From Fusarium oxysporum f. sp. lycopersici 4287 (Eukaryota > Ascomycota > Sordariomycetes > Hypocreales > Nectriaceae), in NCBI RefSeq assembly GCF_000149955.1, contig NC_030993.1, positions 1,645,048 to 1,709,047 of the forward strand: a stretch of 64,000 nt of DNA, given 5' to 3'. Each line of letters starts with the position of its first letter. Position 1 is the stretch's first letter. The position numbers and the translations under genes are program-made. This document shows positions 1 to 11,675 of the stretch, piece by piece. The notes under the pieces were generated by a model. It was not told the DNA's origin and ran no database searches. It saw nothing but the letters and a program-made list of their open reading frames with translations.

Positions 1-164
1 TGGCCACCGTCATCCGTGAGATCTGGCAGACTGGAGGCTATGAAGCACACGTGAAGAGCCTCGCCGAGCAGAACAAGATCAAGGTCCTGTCTGCTGAGTT
101 GCAGGACTATCGAAGGGGTGCTGGAGCCAAGGCCTACTACCTCGTCTTGCAAGTGTCTGCTTGA
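1..164 (+). CDS. 3' end of an unidentified protein-coding gene (partial)
   Basis: An open frame enters from the left edge (first full codon at base 3) and ends with TGA at 162-164, giving the last 53 residues of a protein. The tail is charged and mixed in composition and ends in the residues AYYLVLQVSA. I do not recognise the family. The codons look like those of the neighbouring genes and the reading frame is intact. Splice structure and start lie outside the window, so function is unassigned. It is called coding because the frame is open to a stop, the composition looks like real protein, and non-coding low-complexity sequence begins straight after it. Confidence 0.6.
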   Translation, partial: ATVIREIWQTGGYEAHVKSLAEQNKIKVLSAELQDYRRGAGAKAYYLVLQVSA

Positions 165-1697
165 AGTGATTCGTTGATGGTAACTTCGGTGATGATGATG
201 ATGATGCTATCCGTTGCCGGCTTCCCTTTTCTTTCCCTCTCAACAAACAAACAAGCAAACAAACACAGCACAGCACTCCCCTGCCCCAGGAAAGCTATTG
301 AAGTGGAACATACACATCGACACTTGATATGGTACAGTTGCAATCGTCTCTGGCCCGTGTCCACCAAGGTATTCGCTTTCGCAAGTTGATGATGACGATA
401 ATGATGGTGATCATATGAGAGACGACAAAGAATGTTCGTGATTGGATTTCGTTTTGACACAGGTGACTCGCCAGTGAGCAACGCGATCGGAATCTCTTAC
501 ACATTCCTTCAGCAACACATGCAGCATAAATATACAAAAGGCGTGCGTGCCCAACTCATGATTGTGATTCTGATTATGAATGTGACATGTCTATCATTTT
601 GTTTCAACTTAGATTGTACGTTAAGGAGTAGTGTCGTTGCTTCCTGGCCTGTCACAACGCATATATAATTCTTTTCTTCTGTGGAAATTCGGCTTCATTG
701 TAGGAAACGCTATCTAAACTGGTACGAAGTGTTGCTATGGTATACTTATAATCTTATAATCCAAGAATGAACAATTAACTACTTGATCATTTTCGTAGTA
801 CATAATTTTCTAAAATGCATATCCAATTGTGAAATAGGCTGGCTAATGCTAATATCCCGCCATGTATATACGTCGTTACAAAACAAAGGAAACGATAGTA
901 AACAACCTCAGAAGCTCATATCCAGTCTGCAATGGAGTTGGTTTCATGGTAACTGGGGTTTATCACACATTCAGAGGCACCATGTTCCATTGCTATTAGC
1001 CATTTAATCTGTCAGTCGACTTAAAGTTCCGAGACTCATTCTTGTCTATGAGTGGCTTGAATCTTGGGGGAGTCTTTGCCTCATCAGGATGTATAAATTT
1101 GCTAGGTATCTCGACTATTCACCGAATCATAAAACAGATGACAACAGATTCGTCATGGATCAGCGGCAATCATAACGTCCAATCGGCGGGCCTCGGGCGG
1201 CTCATGAAACTAGCTGGCCATGATGATGTCTACCCTCTCGGGGAGTTTTCTGTCTTGTCGGATACTCTGAGGCCTTCCACCGTCCGGGTTGGGGCTTGGG
1301 GGCTTGTCCTTGCTCACCGACTCTCGGATACCACTTCCGATCACGGGACAAGACCCTCTAGTAAGTCATCATGACCATCATGACATGTCTCCGAACTGTC
1401 TCACATATTCCGAACCATGATACACTTAGGACCGGGTCATGATACTGACGGTTTGAAGCCAGAGAACCAACAGCATCGTAGCAACTCATCTTCCTTATAT
1501 TGTCATTATACATCTATCTACCCTGGGACAATGCATCCCCCATCATAAATACTTTCCATCAGTTCTCATAGAGCACCATATACCAACCATGCATGCATCT
1601 TCTATCTCAATTCTAAGCAAACCAAACCCAAACGCCAAAACGCACCTACATGTACTGCCGAAATGATACGGTATATCCGCCAACACAAAACACATCT
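165..1697. other. intergenic, no gene seen
   Basis: Convergent 3' flank between the left-edge gene and the GH5 gene. It holds a short GAT trinucleotide run near 190-207 and AT-rich stretches. All open frames are short, without recognisable protein character. Confidence 0.6.
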
Positions 1698-3844
1698 CTA
1701 AAGATACTCCGGCAAACCACTCTTCGCAAAGTCAGGAACATCCTTGTCGCAATTGAAGTCACGATCCCAAGGCTTCTCGGGCAAAACACCCGCCTTGAGG
1801 CCAGACTCATAACTCCACTGGTAGTTATTCTCCGTCTTCCATGTCCAGTACCACCACCCCCAGCCCTTCTCGAAACTGTGCATCTGTGCTTCGGCAAACA
1901 TCTTGAGGAACTTCTTATACTCGTCGCTCCAGTCGCTAGGGTCGGCGTTGGCGCCACGACATGAACACTTATCGTCCTTTGTTGGGCATCGAGGCTCCAA
2001 GATGGAAGTGTCCTTGTTTCCGGTATCGTATGTGCCCTCCCAGCGAGTACCCCAGCCTACGCCAGTGAGATACTTCGCGCAGTCTGTATCGGCTTGAGAC
2101 CACTCGGCAAAGATGGTCGGCCCATAACCTGTCGAGGGATTCATACTGATCTCAGCCTGCTCAGTCCAGCCGTCGCAAGCGTACTCAACCTTCTCCTTGT
2201 GGGTAAAGTCGATCTGGTTCTCGTTGAAAATGACATACTGGTGGACATCAAGGACCATATCATCGTAGCCCGTCATCAAGCCTTGCCAGTTCTCAAGTCC
2301 CATAAATCCATCCCCAAAAACCACGAGAGCCTTGATGCCGTTCTTACGGACGAGCTTGTATGCATTTTCTGTCCACTGGATAACATCGCTTGTTTTAAGG
2401 CTGGTCATTCGAGGTTCATTGGCGAGACCATAGTGGGTGATGATGTTCTTATAGCGAGGTTGAGCAAAGAATTTGGACAAACGGTTGTGAATATCAAGTG
2501 CCCGCTCTGCGTTTTTGCTACCGTCTTTTCCGTTGAGCCAGCCAATGGAGCCCCATCGACCGCTATGGTTCCATCCGTTTTGACTTCCCGGAATACCGTG
2601 CAAATCTAGATTGACTCGTAAGCCATACTTACGGCACCACTCGATCGCACGGAGAAGATATCTCCAAGATGTTCGGTACACATAAGGATCACCATCGTAG
2701 ACCTCGACAGCCCAGTAGTTGAAACCAATTCGGACATGATCGAGACCAGCTGCTTGTATGTCCTTAAAGGTTTGTTCTGTAATGAATGAAGCATAATGTT
2801 TTTCAAGAGTCTTCGCAGCATCGGAACCCAGCTTCTCGGACAGAGTCCATTCATCAATGATGCCCTCCTTGGTATCATAATTGAAAAGAGATGGGCTGAT
2901 GAAGGGCTCCAGATAGAGCCATCCTCCAATACATACTCCGCGAGCAGGTTTCTTCGCATAAGATCCCCAGGGTTTGTTGAGAGGTGGTACATTGTCGTTG
3001 GCTTGGGCCGAGTCGTCCCAGTCGTCGTAGAGACCCATGACGGGCAAGTCTCCAACCATTTGGTCAGTGAAAGTGAGGTTGAAATCGGTGGTTGACTTCC
3101 ATGTCCAAGGATCGAGATATGTGTTCTGCCACTTCTCGGGTATCTCTGAATGATCCATCCCGTCCAGGTCAGAAGTATCCTCAGTTGAATCGTCTGAACT
3201 ATCGCTGCTCCCTCCTCCTCCACCGCCTTTGTTCTTTTTACTGACGACTACTGCCACAATGATAATAATGATGAGGACAACGGTACTCACACCGAGTGCA
3301 ATCCCTGAGTACAGTCAGCTTCTCAACTACCAATTTCACCACATCACAGCTTACAGAGTTTCTTCTTGCTCTTCTTTGGCGGTTTTGATAAATAAAAGTC
3401 CTTCTCTTGTTCCACACTGTCCACACTCCCCCAACCACCTCGAAGATGAGTCTTGGACCGTCCCTCTTCCATAATAGCACCGCTCACGACCCTTTTCTTC
3501 TTATGTTTGCCATGAGTTCGCGGCCTATCGGGATCTCGATCCCGATCTTTCTTCCTGTGTTCATCTCGTCGTTCTCGTCTTCGTGACTCATCTCTATAGC
3601 CTCGACTCGCCCTTTCGCTCCGTTTCTTCTGTCGCGCATTCTCCCTTTCCAGATCCGCTAGGGCATTTGCTGATAATGTTCTTGAACTTCTGTCCCGGTT
3701 GTCTTCAGACCCAGAGACTGGTCGCCGGGAGCTTTGCGATTTCCTCTTCCGTTGACCGTTCTTTCGTCGATCTCTTTCTCTGTCCCTATCGCGGTCTCGA
3801 GGTCGGTGTGAGTGAGAGCGCCGCGATGACTCTAGCGGCGGCAT
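1698..3844 (-). CDS. exgD: membrane-anchored exo-beta-1,3-glucanase, GH5 (ExgD-like)
   Basis: Two exons, 3844-3355 and 3304-1698, with a 50 bp intron (3305-3354), give 698 residues. Residues 1-160 are extremely basic and rich in Arg, Asp, Glu and Lys; a single hydrophobic helix follows at about 163-186 (LWIALGVSTVVLI onward), then a Gly/Ser/Asp-rich linker and a GH5 catalytic domain. This is the type II membrane layout of fungal glucan 1,3-beta-glucosidase D: short cytosolic tail, enzyme outside. The acid/base Glu lies in GLANEP (about E460) and the nucleophile in TIFAEWS (about E564). It should hydrolyse beta-1,3-glucan from chain ends during wall remodelling. The start MPPLESSRR was chosen because it opens the basic tail typical of the family; an in-frame ATG 12 codons upstream (3880) is possible. 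Confidence 0.9.
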
Positions 3845-4973
3845 CGTGAGACATGTAGCGACGGCGTAATTGGAATGCAATCTCTACAGAAATGGACTTG
3901 AGCGAGTGTCAATGGTTTTACGACCAATTACGACGTCAGTCTTGGCCGATCGTGGTTGTCAGGGCAACCAGATATATCCTTGGAATTATCCCAGGCCCAG
4001 ACCTCGCCGAAACGATAACCCAGAACTTATTCGACACGTTTCGTCATGTTTTCTTTTTGCTGCTCCAGTCATTGGGGAGGCCAAATCGGCCCTGTCAGAA
4101 GAAGTCGGACTTCCTTTTTCTTCAAATGCGACACTATGTTGATGGTCAAAGCAAATGAAGCATACGTACGCAACGGCAACTCATTGCCGTCCAGCAAGTA
4201 TATAGATTCCCAAAAATAGATGCAATGCCTCTTGGAGTCCGCGGATGCCATCCAAGATTTGCCCAGATATTGGCAACACCATGATCCTTATTACATTGGC
4301 TTAGTGCGTAGGCTGGTTGACTGGACACTCTGGCCGACGTTGAAGCGCTTGGATTTGACTGAACGGCTGAACGGCTCATGATGGTTTGCGAGAAACCGTC
4401 GCAGCTCACCAATTATTATCAAGCAAAGTATAAGTGATGGACCACTTTTTCGTTCTCTAGAATAATTCTGTCAAAGACTTATCGCTTGCAGTATTCGGGA
4501 AAATGAGATCTCAAGACACTTCTACTCTCTCGACGATGATCCTTGGATGCCTTATCCTTATCAGTATCGTTGGCAGACTATCTTCGTCTCATCTCGTAAA
4601 GTCTGCTGCGCAATGTGAAATAGTCCTTTGCTGAAGTGATCTATACTCTACCGTATAATTCTATTTAGTGTTTCCTGTGTAGTGATCCGTGTTATTAGGA
4701 GCTGATTGGGTAACTCTCCGTCTTGTTCGGCATTAGATCATGAGGGCGATAGAAGCCGCCGCCAATCCCGCTGAGCCCGCAGCAAGCCGAGCTTGACATC
4801 ACCTTCACCGAGGATCAATCAATCAATAAGCCTCCTTCGGCTGGCTTTGGATATCTAAGGTATAATCATTCTGCTACAACTCAGCTGCTATTACTCCTGA
4901 CATGCCATTCAAATTGAATCTCTAATCCCTATCTCCTGCCATTACCACCTGTGAACATTGCCAATCCATCACC
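3845..4973. promoter_or_regulatory. divergent spacer between GH5 and E1-beta genes
   Basis: About 1.1 kb between two divergently transcribed genes, so it must hold both promoters. No individual element can be assigned with confidence. Short frames here (for example 3892-4158) do not resemble known proteins. Confidence 0.45.
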
Positions 4974-6243
4974 ATGAAGCATCGTGTTATTCACCAATTC
5001 AAGAGGGCACACGTCGTCAGCAATCCTTCGACTGCACGACTCTCACTTGCGCTTCCTGTAGGACGAAAGTGCTACTCGACACATCCGCCTAATGCCAAAC
5101 TAAATCTGCCTGTCGACTATGGCACGACTCCTCTCCTCGCACATAACTCACAGGCTGCTTTGAGCCACAAGGAGCTACCTGAAAGCATTCGAAATGGGCC
5201 GACCAAGAAGATGAACCTGTTTCAGGCCATCAACGACGCGATGGGAATTGCACTAGCTGAGGATGAGTCTGTTGTCATTTTCGGAGAGGATGTTGCTTTT
5301 GGTGGTGTTTTCAGATGTACTATGAACCTTGCCGAAACCCATGGTGCTGAGAGAGTATTCAATACTCCCCTTACAGAACAGGGTATCATGGGATTCGGTA
5401 TTGGTCTTGCTGCGGAAGGCATGCGACCTATCGCTGAGATTCAATTTGCCGACTACGTCTACCCAGCTTTCGATCAATTAGTCAACGAGGCCGCCAAATT
5501 CAGATATCGTGACGGGTCCTGCGGGCGAAGCGTGGGTGGCTTGACCGTACGAATGCCCTGCGGTGGTGTTGGTCACGGAGGTCTCTACCATTCACAATCT
5601 CCCGAGAGTTTGTTTACACATATCCCTGGGCTGAAGGTCATCATGCCAAGATCGCCAGCTCAAGCTAAGGGTCTTCTCCTGGCCGCAATTCGCAGCAACG
5701 ATCCCTGCGTGTTTATGGAGCCCAAGATCCTGTACCGCGCCGCCGTCGAGCAAGTCCCTGTTGGTTCATACGAACTCCCGTTATCGAAGGCTGAGATTCT
5801 CAAGGAAGGCAAGGATGTCACAATTGTCTCATACGGTCAACCTCTCTACCTATGCCAGAACGCCATCAAGCAGGCAGAGCAGGATCTGGGCATCTCTGTT
5901 GAGTTGATCGATCTTCGAACTCTGTATCCATGGGATAAGCAGACCGTACTCCAGAGTGTTCGCAAGACAGGACGAGTCATGGTTGTCCACGAAGCTATGG
6001 TGAATGCAGGTATTGGTGCTGAAGTGGCCGCGACCATTCAAGAAGATCATGATACATTCCTGCGATTAGAGGCACCTGTCGCTCGGGTTGCTGGGTGGAG
6101 TATTCACTCGCCTTTGCTATATGAGAAGTTTAATGTTCCTGACGTTGCAAGTAAGTAATCGAAAGATCATTGTGATGATGGTCCAAAAGCTGACATTGTT
6201 CCCAGGAATATATGATAATATCAAGAAGTTATTGAACTACTAG
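4974..6243 (+). CDS. 2-oxoisovalerate dehydrogenase E1 subunit beta, mitochondrial
   Basis: Exon 1 is 4974-6150 and exon 2 is 6206-6243, with a 55 bp intron; 404 residues. The protein is the beta chain of the branched-chain 2-oxoacid dehydrogenase E1 component, which with E1-alpha and thiamine diphosphate decarboxylates the 2-oxoacids from Leu, Ile and Val in the mitochondrial matrix. The first ~50 residues are basic and lack acidic residues, as in a mitochondrial presequence. The transketolase pyrimidine-binding domain starts near [11 protein letters not shown] and contains the cofactor-contact region [31 protein letters not shown] and the C-terminal transketolase domain ([14 protein letters not shown]) follow. 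Joining the small last exon replaces an early stop with the family-like tail [12 protein letters not shown]. Confidence 0.93.
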
Positions 6244-6610
6244 TGGAAGAATAATGGAAGGGAGGTAAAGCGGTTATACCAGAACAGCCAAGATAGCTAG
6301 AGCCCTAAAATAGAAATTCGAGACATCGATTCTTTGAGGAGCACAAATGATTTGATATCTTAATGGATGTGTTCCAAGTCATAAGTCTTCCTTGTGGTAG
6401 CTGTTAAGCAAATAGAAGTGCCAGTTTTAACCCCACTGACACCGTCACCTATGTTCCTGCTCCACCTAAGCTAAGCTCCTCCATCCTGCCCCGCCTCCCC
6501 TTGACTGTGGCCCATGCTGTGCCTCAAGAACTCCACGCCCTGAGCCTCAACGCCAACGCCCGTCCTTTTCGCCTTATACCTATAGACGGCGCATTCAATC
6601 GCATTAAACA
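6244..6610. promoter_or_regulatory. promoter region of capping protein alpha
   Basis: Tandem spacer between two plus-strand genes. The part from about 6420 is C-rich and pyrimidine-rich, as in many fungal promoters. No specific site recognised. Confidence 0.35.
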
Positions 6611-7755
6611 ATGTCGGATCTAGAGACTGTTTCTGCCTTTGTCGAGGGAGCTCCTCCGGGAGAGGTAGGTGCTGATATCATCCTCTTGTCCGCGGCGTCA
6701 TCAGCTAATATGGACTCCTAGCTCGCAGATGTTATCGCAGGTATCACCGGTCGAAATGCGATTGCTGAGCAATGAAAAACACTGACGCGAGTCTGCAGAT
6801 ATCAAGTCCCTCACCCTCGAAACCTCGCCCGATATCATTTCCAACCTCGGTCCCGCATTCGAAAAGTACAATGAGGAGCAGTTTGTTACGGTGAAGCTGC
6901 CTGGTAGCAGCCAACCAGTAGGTGACGAACAATTTCGAAAGCAGAGGGATCGGAGCTGATGAGGTGCGCTAGGTGATTATTAGCTCTCACAACTCGCTTG
7001 GAGACGGCCGATATTACGATGTTGAGAGCTCTTCCAGCTTTGCTTTCGACCACACTACGCAGGTAAGCTGCGCATGTCTACACAAACGGGTATATGGTTC
7101 TGACGGAGGAATAGAAAGCTAGTGCCGTGCAAAGCCATGTTCTGGAAGGAGCTCAAGCGGATCTTGTGTAAGTTGGCTCGAGCCGGTTGGACAGCGTGAA
7201 GTGCTAACATACAATCATAGCAAATCCACCCTCAAGAGTATCGGACCCTACGTTGATGAGCACTTCGCCAATGCTGCGCACGGAGTCTACCCAATCGAGT
7301 CGGACTCCAAAATTGCGATCGTTATTGTTGGCAACAAATATAGCCCCAACAACTTCTGGTAGGTTTTCTACGCAACAGTCCTGTTCCATGAAGCTAATGT
7401 CCCCAGGAACGGACGCTGGCGGTCGCTTTACATTCTTGACCCATCTTCCGGAGCTCTCGAGGGCTCCCTAAAGGTTGACGTGCACTATTACGAAGACGGC
7501 AACGTTCGTCTGCTCACCAACAAACCCGTTTCCAGCACCATTTCCTCCGTCAACGGCGCCAGTATCGTCAGAGAGATCTCGACCACAGAGAGAAAGTATC
7601 AGGAGGAGCTGAACAAGGGCTTCGTGAGCCTCAGTGAGGGAGCCTTCAAGGGTTTGCGACGACAGCTCCCTGTGACGAGACAGAAAATTGAGTGGGATCG
7701 CGTGACGAGCTACAGGCTGGGTCAAGATATTGGTGGTGGAAGCTCGAGGCGATAG
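6611..7755 (+). CDS. cap1: F-actin-capping protein subunit alpha
   Basis: Seven exons (6611-6664, 6722-6740, 6799-6917, 6973-7062, 7115-7167, 7221-7358, 7407-7755) join to 822 nt, 273 residues, the usual length for fungal CapZ alpha. The protein binds actin filament barbed ends as a heterodimer with the beta subunit. Both family signatures are visible: VHYYEDGNVRL, and near the C-terminus FKGLRRQLPVTRQKIEW. The N-terminal half (MSDLETVSAFVEGAPPGE, then LADVIADIKSLT) is assembled across two small exons, one of them only 19 nt. All introns are 49-58 bp with GT..AG ends. The gene is unusually intron-dense for this window. The symbol is the yeast name. Confidence 0.92.
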
Positions 7756-9743
7756 AGCATGGTCATTAGTAGCGCACGAATTTGAACGATAGACTGGACG
7801 AGGAACAACGTAGAATACATGCCAAGGATCGATGTTCTATCTTAAAGGTGCTAGCCTCTTCTGAGTTGGAGGATCAAGAATGCGAGCATCGATCGAGGAT
7901 AGTACGGGCTTGGATGCGATTATCTCGATAATCAAACCGTATTATCCAAGCCTTTAATAACTGCATGATCACTAGTCCACGAATCACTAGATTGGGCATT
8001 TGGCATGGAACTCTTCGGAGGCTACTAGTCTCATGCACAACGTGTAGCACATAAACCGAGTTTGTGACTGACGGGAGCTTGACGGATGGCACTCCGGGCA
8101 TACATGACCGATGATGTAAAGTGGTTGTGAATGTTTATCTTATCGTTATCCGAGAACAGCTTGTAATACTTGATTCAAGGCCCTCCGATATCGTTAATTC
8201 ATCAATCTCCGGGTGGTTTTACCTAGATGGTCATGAGCTTAAAAGACCCAGAGCAACCAGACCATATGAGACATAAGAGGCTCACGGCAGGCAATGCCTC
8301 TGTCATATCTTGCTTATCTTGCATAAATCAACCGCAAGCGGTAAAGGTTAGAGACGTCTTCCTCGGGAATCGGAAATCGGCATCTCCATCGGTACTGGTT
8401 TGCGAGTGACCTTCAGCTCTTGGAATCACAGCATGTGGCATCAGAGCTGTGATGTTCCTCGGAATTAGGTTGGCTATGGAACACGTCGGCATAATGTCCG
8501 GTTATCTTGACTTTTTACCATGAGAGATGTCTCGCCAAACTTGTCTTTAAAGGGTAATTTCCTCCCAGGGCGTGACTTGTGACAATGACATAACCCCGCG
8601 GTGGACGGAGGATAGGTCCGTGTTTTAGGTACCGGTATTGTTTACCTTAGTTTTTAAGATGCGGGGGAGATTATAGATGGGTTTGGAGGGGCAGATCTGG
8701 TGTTGATATCCATGTTGTAGCCTATTGCCAATGTGTCCTTCACGGAAGAGATCGGAAGAACTTGAGTAATAACTATCCGATGCCTTTCGGGTTGAATCAC
8801 TGTAAATTGATCATAGACACAAAGAATCATACCACGTTGGGTATGAAAAGCAATGGAACCCGCCGTTCAAAATGACGGTGAAGTAGTATTGAACCTGGGG
8901 CGGGGAGAAATCACCGTATTCGTATGCTCGTACAGCAGGGCAAACAAACGGAATCAAAGAAGGGAATTGTGCTAGCCCACGGTTCTTGGGCCTCATCAGC
9001 AGCCGTACAAGTTACTTAGGTTGGTAAGGCTGGGATTGAGAAAAAGCGACGAATCATAGAGTAGAGACTGTAATTTTGATGGCTGCGATTGGCTCAGAAG
9101 TATCCTCGGCGATGGGCCTTATAGGGAATGGGTCCGGATGTTGGGACACCGAATCGTACCAGGAACTCCAAGTGGGTGAGGTTGAGGTTTGAATTCATTA
9201 CTAGTCGTGGCCAGAATGATAAGGTTGTAGGTAACGAAAAGCACATGTTAATAGAAGAGAAAAGTGCCGGAAAGGATCATTAAGAGAGAAGCAATAGGTA
9301 ATCTAAACGGATACATTGGACCCCAAGAATCCGGTAGTACAGTCGGTCGACTTCCTTTCCGATGACTTTCCGAGGAAACAAGACAGAAACAATAGAAGGT
9401 AAGACGCCGCAAAAGGATCAGGATCAGGATCATGTACCGGGTACATAGAATTTGTGTGGGCCAGTACTTTACTCCGTCTACCTATGGGCCCCTGGGAAGA
9501 GTGGCCGCCGCCAAATCTCCAGAAGGCCACCTAGAAACAGGGGACCTAAATTAATTTAGCTGTTATCTTGGGTTAGGTTCCGTCCAGTTGCTTGTAACTT
9601 TCCATTCTTCTCTCCTCCTTTCTTCTCTTTCTTCCACTCTCATCCTCTCACAATCCCAATCCCACCACTTGTGCGACGACAGCCCTCGAACAAGACCAGA
9701 ACCCCCAATTCTCTTCACGACCCGTTACATCAACACCGCAATC
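7756..9743. other. intergenic, no gene seen
   Basis: About 2 kb between two plus-strand genes. All open frames are short and none resembles a protein. The last ~150 bases (9590-9740) are rich in TC and AC, consistent with the leader and promoter of the cytochrome b5 gene. Confidence 0.5.
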
Positions 9744-10294
9744 ATGTCCGCGAAGAAGGAGTTCACCATGCAGGATGTTGCTGAGCACAACACCTCCAGC
9801 GACATCTACATGGTTGTTCACGACAAGGTCTACGACTGCACCAAGTTCCTCGACGAGCACCCGTACGTTACCTTGCTATGGTTCTGCGCTACGTGGCGCA
9901 ATCGTTACTCAGGATACTGACATTGACTTAGCGGTGGTGAGGAGGTCATGCTCGACGTTGCCGGCCAGGATGCCACCGAGGCTTTCGAGGATGTTGGCCA
10001 CAGTGACGAGGCCCGAGAGGTTCTCGACGGTCTTCTCGTCGGTGAACTCAAGCGTCTGGTGAGTAACCGAACCCTCTATCCTGACGGAGCAAACGCTAAT
10101 ATGTGTCATTACAGCCTGGTGACGAGGGCCCCAAGCGCCAGATCGCCAACTCGAACCAGGGAAGCGGCAAGTCTGATCCCGCCGGCTCCAGCTTGAACAC
10201 ATACGCCATTGTTGTCGCCGTTGGTTTCATCGCCTACATTGCCTACAACTATCTCCAGAAGCAGCAAGAGGCTCAAGGCCAAGCCTCCGCATAA
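9744..10294 (+). CDS. cytochrome b5, tail-anchored
   Basis: Exons 9744-9862, 9932-10058 and 10115-10294 give 141 residues. It is a small haem protein of the endoplasmic reticulum that passes electrons to desaturases, hydroxylases and P450s. The haem-binding core is complete: the first ligand His in DEHPGGEEV, re-formed across intron 1, and the second in [13 protein letters not shown] Gly/Ser/Pro linker leads to one C-terminal hydrophobic helix ([19 protein letters not shown]) and a short polar tail, the classic tail anchor. Length and domain order are normal for microsomal cytochrome b5. Both introns (69 and 56 bp) have canonical ends. Confidence 0.94.
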
Positions 10295-11675
10295 GCGCCT
10301 CATGTCAATCGCATCGCATGAATGAGGATAGAGAAAAAGGGTGTTCTTTGGATTTTGCTGCGGCATCAATGCAGATGTATGTCTAAGGACCACTATGCAT
10401 TGGGAGTTTTCTTTTGGCCTGAACAGAGGTCGGTGATAGATGGCGGGCGCGCAGCTACTAAATGCAGCTTACCCCGGCTTGGACATGATGAGAACAGTGG
10501 GCAGCGGCGAATTCACTAATGTCAAAGCCCATGCCATGTCCCGATTTTCGGGATTCTACTTTTTTTTGTTGGGGGTGGACGGAAGAGGGGACCGGGACCT
10601 GCAACCGAAACCCGAAAAGAAAGATAAGGATCGCAGCGAAGCGCAGACGAGACCCATTTGCGAGGCGCGACTCATGCGCAATCAGACAGACGATTCGGCC
10701 ATCTCGTCTCATGGGCCACGGTATTACATGAGCATGGGACATGCATTCAACAATGGAGATGACAATCTTGGAGCAATAAAGTAAAGTAAATATATATCAC
10801 TGTTTTAATCGATGACTGGTTATGACCATTTTTCCCATTTACCTTTTGTGATTTAAACTTAGATACTAGGTTCTCCTCACTGAGTGGTCCTTGTATAGAT
10901 AGTACTGTAAACTTACGTCAACCTCTTCACCTATGGGTTTATACAGAGTTGAAGAGTCGAAGTAGTGTGTTTATCTCTTTTCCAAGGGCCTGACTACAAT
11001 ATAAGGATCCATGATTATCGAGAAACAGGTAGAAACTTCTATCGTGAAGAAGTAGATATCGTGTTCCTATCACCTGTGAGCTGCCTAAAGCTTAAGCTTG
11101 CGGCCGACAAGTATCTAAATACCTTACCAATGGTGATTGATGCTATGTTTCTCAGTATCAATTGAACTTTTCCCTGTGAATATCAAGAGAGAACAAATCT
11201 TCTTAACAGACCTAGTTTTACCATGTAGTATAACAAGAGAGTTTGACATCCGTTGTCTATGACTGTACATCCCCTTCAAGCAAATATAAATGTACGTTCG
11301 ATGCCCATGAATTGGCCATTCTTTTTCTCCTCTTGCAATCACACATTCTCTACTCACCTGTTGAGCCTCATTCTAGATACTGATCGATTGCGGATAGTCA
11401 GTGGAGGTTAGTAGCACAACCACAGCAGTGCAAACCCCCCGGTCACTGTTGGTACCTAGCGCCACACTAACGTGAACATCAGCCTCGCCGGATCAACGTC
11501 AATCCAAACTTCAAGCTTACTTCACTCAACCTCCATCTTCTTTTTTCCTTATTCCTTTGTTCTTCGCTGTCCGCCCTGGCCGTCTCTCCTTGACACCAAT
11601 CCCCTATAAACAAGCGCGACCTCTCGATCTTCGTCTCCGATCCGCAGAGAATACATTCTTTTTCCTTAGATAATC
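10295..11675. other. intergenic, promoter side of TFIIE-beta gene
   Basis: About 1.4 kb. Open frames are short and unlike proteins. Bases 11520-11670 are strongly pyrimidine-rich, suggesting the core promoter and 5' leader of the downstream gene. Confidence 0.45.

Noticed and set aside
3892..4158. 88-codon frame between the GH5 and E1-beta genes
   Set aside because: Short, no motif and located in a divergent promoter.
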